From: Bacteroidales bacterium
Lineage (GTDB): Bacteria > Bacteroidota > Bacteroidia > Bacteroidales > VadinHA17
Direction of reading: 5' to 3'
Length of the DNA stretch: 29,049 nt
Assembly: GCA_016936695.1 (NCBI GenBank)
Contig: JAFGXK010000117.1
Span: forward strand, 1-29,049
A model generated the notes under the pieces. That model was not told the origin of the DNA, ran no database searches, and worked only from the letters and a program-made list of their open reading frames with translations. Shown in pieces: positions 26,433 through 29,049 of this stretch. Made by a program: the position numbers and the translations under genes. The stretch's first letter is position 1; each line of letters opens with the position of its first letter.

Positions 26433-26912
26433 ATGAATATCAGGATAGGCCAGGGTATCGATTTTCACCGCCTCGAACCAGACCGTGACCTTTGGCTCGG
26501 AGGAGTCAGCATCCTTTCTGAACGCGGTTGTGTAGCTCATTCCGACGGTGATGTTCTGTTGCATGCCATTTGCGATGCATTACTCGGAGCAGGTTTAAGG
26601 GATATCGGATTTCATTTCCCCGACTCCGATCAGAAATATAAAAACATCAGAAGCACTATCCTGCTGGAAGATACCTTTACCCTGATTCAAAAAGAAGGAT
26701 TCCATGTTGTCAACATCGACTCCACAATCTGTCTTGAGATGCCGAAAATAGCTCCCTATGCAGAAAAAATGAGGGAAATCATATCGGGCATTCTGAAGAT
26801 CAGTCCCCGGGAGGTCTCGATCAAGGCCACAACCACCGAAAAGCTCGGATTCACCGGAAGAGAAGAAGGTGTTGTTGCAATAGCTGTCGCCCTGCTTGAA
26901 AAAAATATCTAG
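26433..26912 (+). CDS. ispF: 2-C-methyl-D-erythritol 2,4-cyclodiphosphate synthase
   Basis: The MEP-pathway enzyme that cyclises CDP-methylerythritol phosphate, releasing CMP; it is a cytoplasmic homotrimer. All 159 residues align with the family: the zinc ligands Asp10 and His12 in GIDFHR and His44 in VLLHAICDALLGA, then GLRDIGFHFPDSD, and the C-terminal ATTTEKLGFTGREEG. The N-terminus is the usual one for this protein. It sits 5 bp after porV, an odd functional mix that probably reflects shared transcription only. Its TAG stop is inside a CTAG palindrome that also holds the hutU stop on the other strand. Confidence 0.96.
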   Translation: MNIRIGQGIDFHRLEPDRDLWLGGVSILSERGCVAHSDGDVLLHAICDALLGAGLRDIGFHFPDSDQKYKNIRSTILLEDTFTLIQKEGFHVVNIDSTICLEMPKIAPYAEKMREIISGILKISPREVSIKATTTEKLGFTGREEGVVAIAVALLEKNI

Positions 26913-28933
26913 ACTGATTCTGCCGCACCCAGAGCTTCATCAATTACAATGTCATCAGCAAGATACGGAAAGGTAATCTTAAGTTCCGGATTTCTGCTCA
27001 TCTCCCTTTCAAGAGTGAGCATTGCCCCTTCATTCCTTGCCCAGCTTCTTCGTGCAATTCCATTATTCACGTCCCAGTGAAGCATCATCGATAACTTGCG
27101 ATCTGTTTCCGGCGATCCGTCGAGTACCATCCCGAATCCGCCGTTGATAACCTCTCCCCATCCGACACCTCCTCCATTGTGTAGTGAGACCCATGTAGCT
27201 CCGCGGAATGCATCTCCGATTACATTCTGAACTGCCATATCGGCAGTAAACATTGAGCCGTCACGAATATTGGAAGTTTCCCGGTAAGGAGAGTCAGTCC
27301 CTGAGACGTCATGATGATCCCGCCCTATAACAACCGGAGCGGTAATTTCACCCCGCGCAATTGCATTGTTGAAGGCACGGGCAATCCCTATCCTGCCTTC
27401 AGCATCAGCATAAAGTATCCTTGCCTGCGATCCCACAACAAGCCTGTTCTCTCCAGCCCCTTTAATCCAGCGTATATTGTCAGCCATCTGAAGCCGTATC
27501 TCCTGAGGGGATTCATTCATAATCTCCTCAAGGATTTCAGATGCTATCCTGTCCGTTGTGTCAAGATCCTCCGGATCATTTGAACAGCAAACCCATCTGA
27601 AGGGCCCGAAGCCGAAATCGAAACACATCGGTCCCATGATATCCTCAACATATGAAGGATACCTGAAGCCTCCTCCTGGTTTCATAATATCTGCTCCGGC
27701 TCTTGAGGCTTCGAGAAGAAAGGCATTTCCGTAGTCAAAGAAATAGGTGCCGTTTGCGGAATGCCTGTTTATAGCTTTAACCTGACGCCTCAGTGATTCC
27801 TTTACCAGCTCCCTGAACCGTCCGGGATCCTCTGAAATCATCCTGTTCGACTCGTCAAAAGAAATACCTGCAGGATAATAGCCACCGGCCCAGGGATTAT
27901 GAAGACTGGTCTGATCGGAACCGATATCAACCTTAATATTCTCTTCCGCCAGACGTTCCCAAAGATCCACTATATTCCCATTATAAGCAATGGATAGAGG
28001 ATTGTTCCCTTTCTTCGCCTCCTTCAGCCTGGCGATCAGTATATCCAAATCAGATATCATCTCATCGACCCAACCCTGTGAAAAACGCTTACCGGCAGCC
28101 TTTGGATTTATCTCGGCAATAACTGAAATAACACCTGCAATCTTTGCAGCCTTGGGTTGCGCCCCGGACATTCCTCCCAGACCCGATGAAACAAAGATTC
28201 TCAGTGCATTTTTATCTTCCGTTTTTTCAATTCTCCGGAATGCATTGAGAATGGTGATCGTGGTTCCGTGAACTATCCCCTGAGGGCCTATATACATGTA
28301 CGATCCTGCCGTCATCTGGCCATACTGGGAAACACCTAAAGCGTTAAACTTCTCCCAGTGATCCTGTGATGAATAGTTAGGAATAACCATCCCGTTCGAT
28401 ACTACAACCCGGGGAGCATCCCGGTGAGACGGGAAGAGTCCGAGCGGATGACCCGAGTTCATAACCAGGGTCTGCTCATCAGTCATTTCAGAAAGATATT
28501 TCATTGTCAGACGATACTGTGCCCAGTTCTGAAAAACTGCACCATTACCTCCATAGGTGATCAACTCGTGAGGATGTTGCGCAACACTTTCATCAAGGTT
28601 GTTTGATATCATCAGCATTATTGCGGCAGCCTGCACCGATCTGTGGGGAAATTCGTCAATTTGCCTGGCTTTAATTTCATATTCAGGCCTGAACCTGTAC
28701 ATATATATCCTTCCTCTATCAGAAAGCTCAGCAGCAAATTCCGGTGCCAGAATACTGTGAAACCGGGGCGGAAAATAGCGGAGGGCATTTCTGACGGCCA
28801 GCTTCTTCTCTTCAGGGGTTAGAATATCCCTGCGCTTTGGCGCATGATTGATATTGGGGTCTAATTGTTTAGGCTCCGGAAGCGAATCCGGAATACCTTC
28901 GCTTACCAGTATTCGAAATTCTTCGGTAGTCAT
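26909..28933 (-). CDS. hutU: Urocanate hydratase (long form)
   Basis: The NAD-dependent second enzyme of histidine degradation, converting urocanate to imidazolonepropionate. At 674 residues it is longer than the classical form of about 550, as in many Bacteroidota. Family signatures are ITYGGNGAVFQNWAQYRL (126-142), VMNSGHPLGLFPSH, MTAGSYMYIGPQGIVHGT, the NAD-binding GLGGMSGAQPKAA (from residue 251), and the C-terminal GRDHHD-x-SGTDSPYRE (Asp539) and WVSLHNGGGVGWGE. An FRWVCCSNDPEDL segment around residue 455 lies where the classical enzyme has its active-site cysteine; whether one of these cysteines fills that role I cannot verify. Other hut genes, if present, would be beyond the window's right edge, upstream of this gene. 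Confidence 0.94.
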   Translation of the reverse strand: MTTEEFRILVSEGIPDSLPEPKQLDPNINHAPKRRDILTPEEKKLAVRNALRYFPPRFHSILAPEFAAELSDRGRIYMYRFRPEYEIKARQIDEFPHRSVQAAAIMLMISNNLDESVAQHPHELITYGGNGAVFQNWAQYRLTMKYLSEMTDEQTLVMNSGHPLGLFPSHRDAPRVVVSNGMVIPNYSSQDHWEKFNALGVSQYGQMTAGSYMYIGPQGIVHGTTITILNAFRRIEKTEDKNALRIFVSSGLGGMSGAQPKAAKIAGVISVIAEINPKAAGKRFSQGWVDEMISDLDILIARLKEAKKGNNPLSIAYNGNIVDLWERLAEENIKVDIGSDQTSLHNPWAGGYYPAGISFDESNRMISEDPGRFRELVKESLRRQVKAINRHSANGTYFFDYGNAFLLEASRAGADIMKPGGGFRYPSYVEDIMGPMCFDFGFGPFRWVCCSNDPEDLDTTDRIASEILEEIMNESPQEIRLQMADNIRWIKGAGENRLVVGSQARILYADAEGRIGIARAFNNAIARGEITAPVVIGRDHHDVSGTDSPYRETSNIRDGSMFTADMAVQNVIGDAFRGATWVSLHNGGGVGWGEVINGGFGMVLDGSPETDRKLSMMLHWDVNNGIARRSWARNEGAMLTLEREMSRNPELKITFPYLADDIVIDEALGAAESV

Positions 28934-28989
28934 GGATTGGCGGATAAACAGATTAATAACGTAAAATTAGAAAATTTTCGCACCATTCA

Positions 28990-29007
28990 CCCGTGCCATG
29001 CCACGGG
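28990..29007. repeat. Short GC-rich hairpin upstream of hutU
   Basis: CCCGTG (28990-28995) and CACGGG (29002-29007) flank a 6-base loop. Nearby, GAAAATTTTC is a 10-base palindrome. Both lie in the gap upstream of hutU that continues past the window edge. Either could be a terminator for a neighbouring gene or an operator; neither can be assigned. Confidence 0.35.
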
Positions 29008-29049
29008 CTTTCAAATATAGCATGTTATTTCCAGGAAAACCTTCTGAAG

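Noticed and set aside
1..29049. CRISPR arrays, tRNA or rRNA genes, insertion sequences, prophage or defence genes
   Set aside because: No regularly spaced repeats, cloverleaf-like sequences, transposase motifs or terminal inverted repeats were seen, and nearly all bases are accounted for by housekeeping and envelope genes.

Overview
The window comes from a Bacteroidota genome, most likely Bacteroidales-like. The evidence is a type IX secretion system (T9SS) locus (gldJ, a porP/sprF-family gene, porU, porV), a FISUMP-domain lipoprotein, family-typical proteins such as PIN-PhoH and long-form urocanate hydratase, and several upstream regions carrying the Bacteroidota -7 promoter box TAnnTTTG. 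It is ordinary, densely coded chromosome. I see no insertion sequence, phage, CRISPR array, tRNA or rRNA. No gene-free stretch exceeds 300 bp; the longest is about 280 bp, at 1465-1746.

Layout. At the left edge on the minus strand is a lipoprotein with three exact-period 99-residue repeats and a FISUMP domain. Its frame is broken by an in-frame TAG at 58-60, and recognisable FISUMP sequence continues beyond the stop (the main oddity of the window). Next come an orphan membrane sensor histidine kinase with two PAS domains and a TerC-family membrane protein, both minus. Divergent from terC is a secreted M28 zinc peptidase (plus), convergent with a UshA-like 5'-nucleotidase (minus), followed by folC (minus).

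From 10409 to 17768 all genes are on the plus strand: PIN-PhoH ATPase, a secreted DUF1080 protein, mtaB, an inositol-monophosphatase-family gene, an LpxL-like acyltransferase, a family 2 glycosyltransferase and a membrane-anchored metallophosphoesterase. The last five are packed with gaps of 3, 2, -8 and 11 bp and look like one operon joining tRNA modification to envelope lipid and glycan work. This block runs head-on into murF with only 5 bp between stop codons.

The right part is the T9SS locus. gldJ and a porP/sprF-family gene are on the minus strand; porU and porV on the plus strand diverge from the porP-like gene. A near-perfect hairpin sits between gldJ and murF and ends 6 bp before the murF start codon. 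ispF follows porV after 5 bp. ispF and the convergent hutU overlap by 4 bp, each using a TAG stop inside the same CTAG palindrome.

How the genes work together: gldJ, the porP-like protein, porU and porV give outer-membrane T9SS functions (export, CTD cleavage and surface attachment). murF, the acyltransferase and the glycosyltransferase serve envelope synthesis. folC, ispF, mtaB and hutU are housekeeping or catabolic. I did not find a clearly new biological system. The most unusual signals are the interrupted FISUMP gene and the hairpin overlapping the murF translation-start region.
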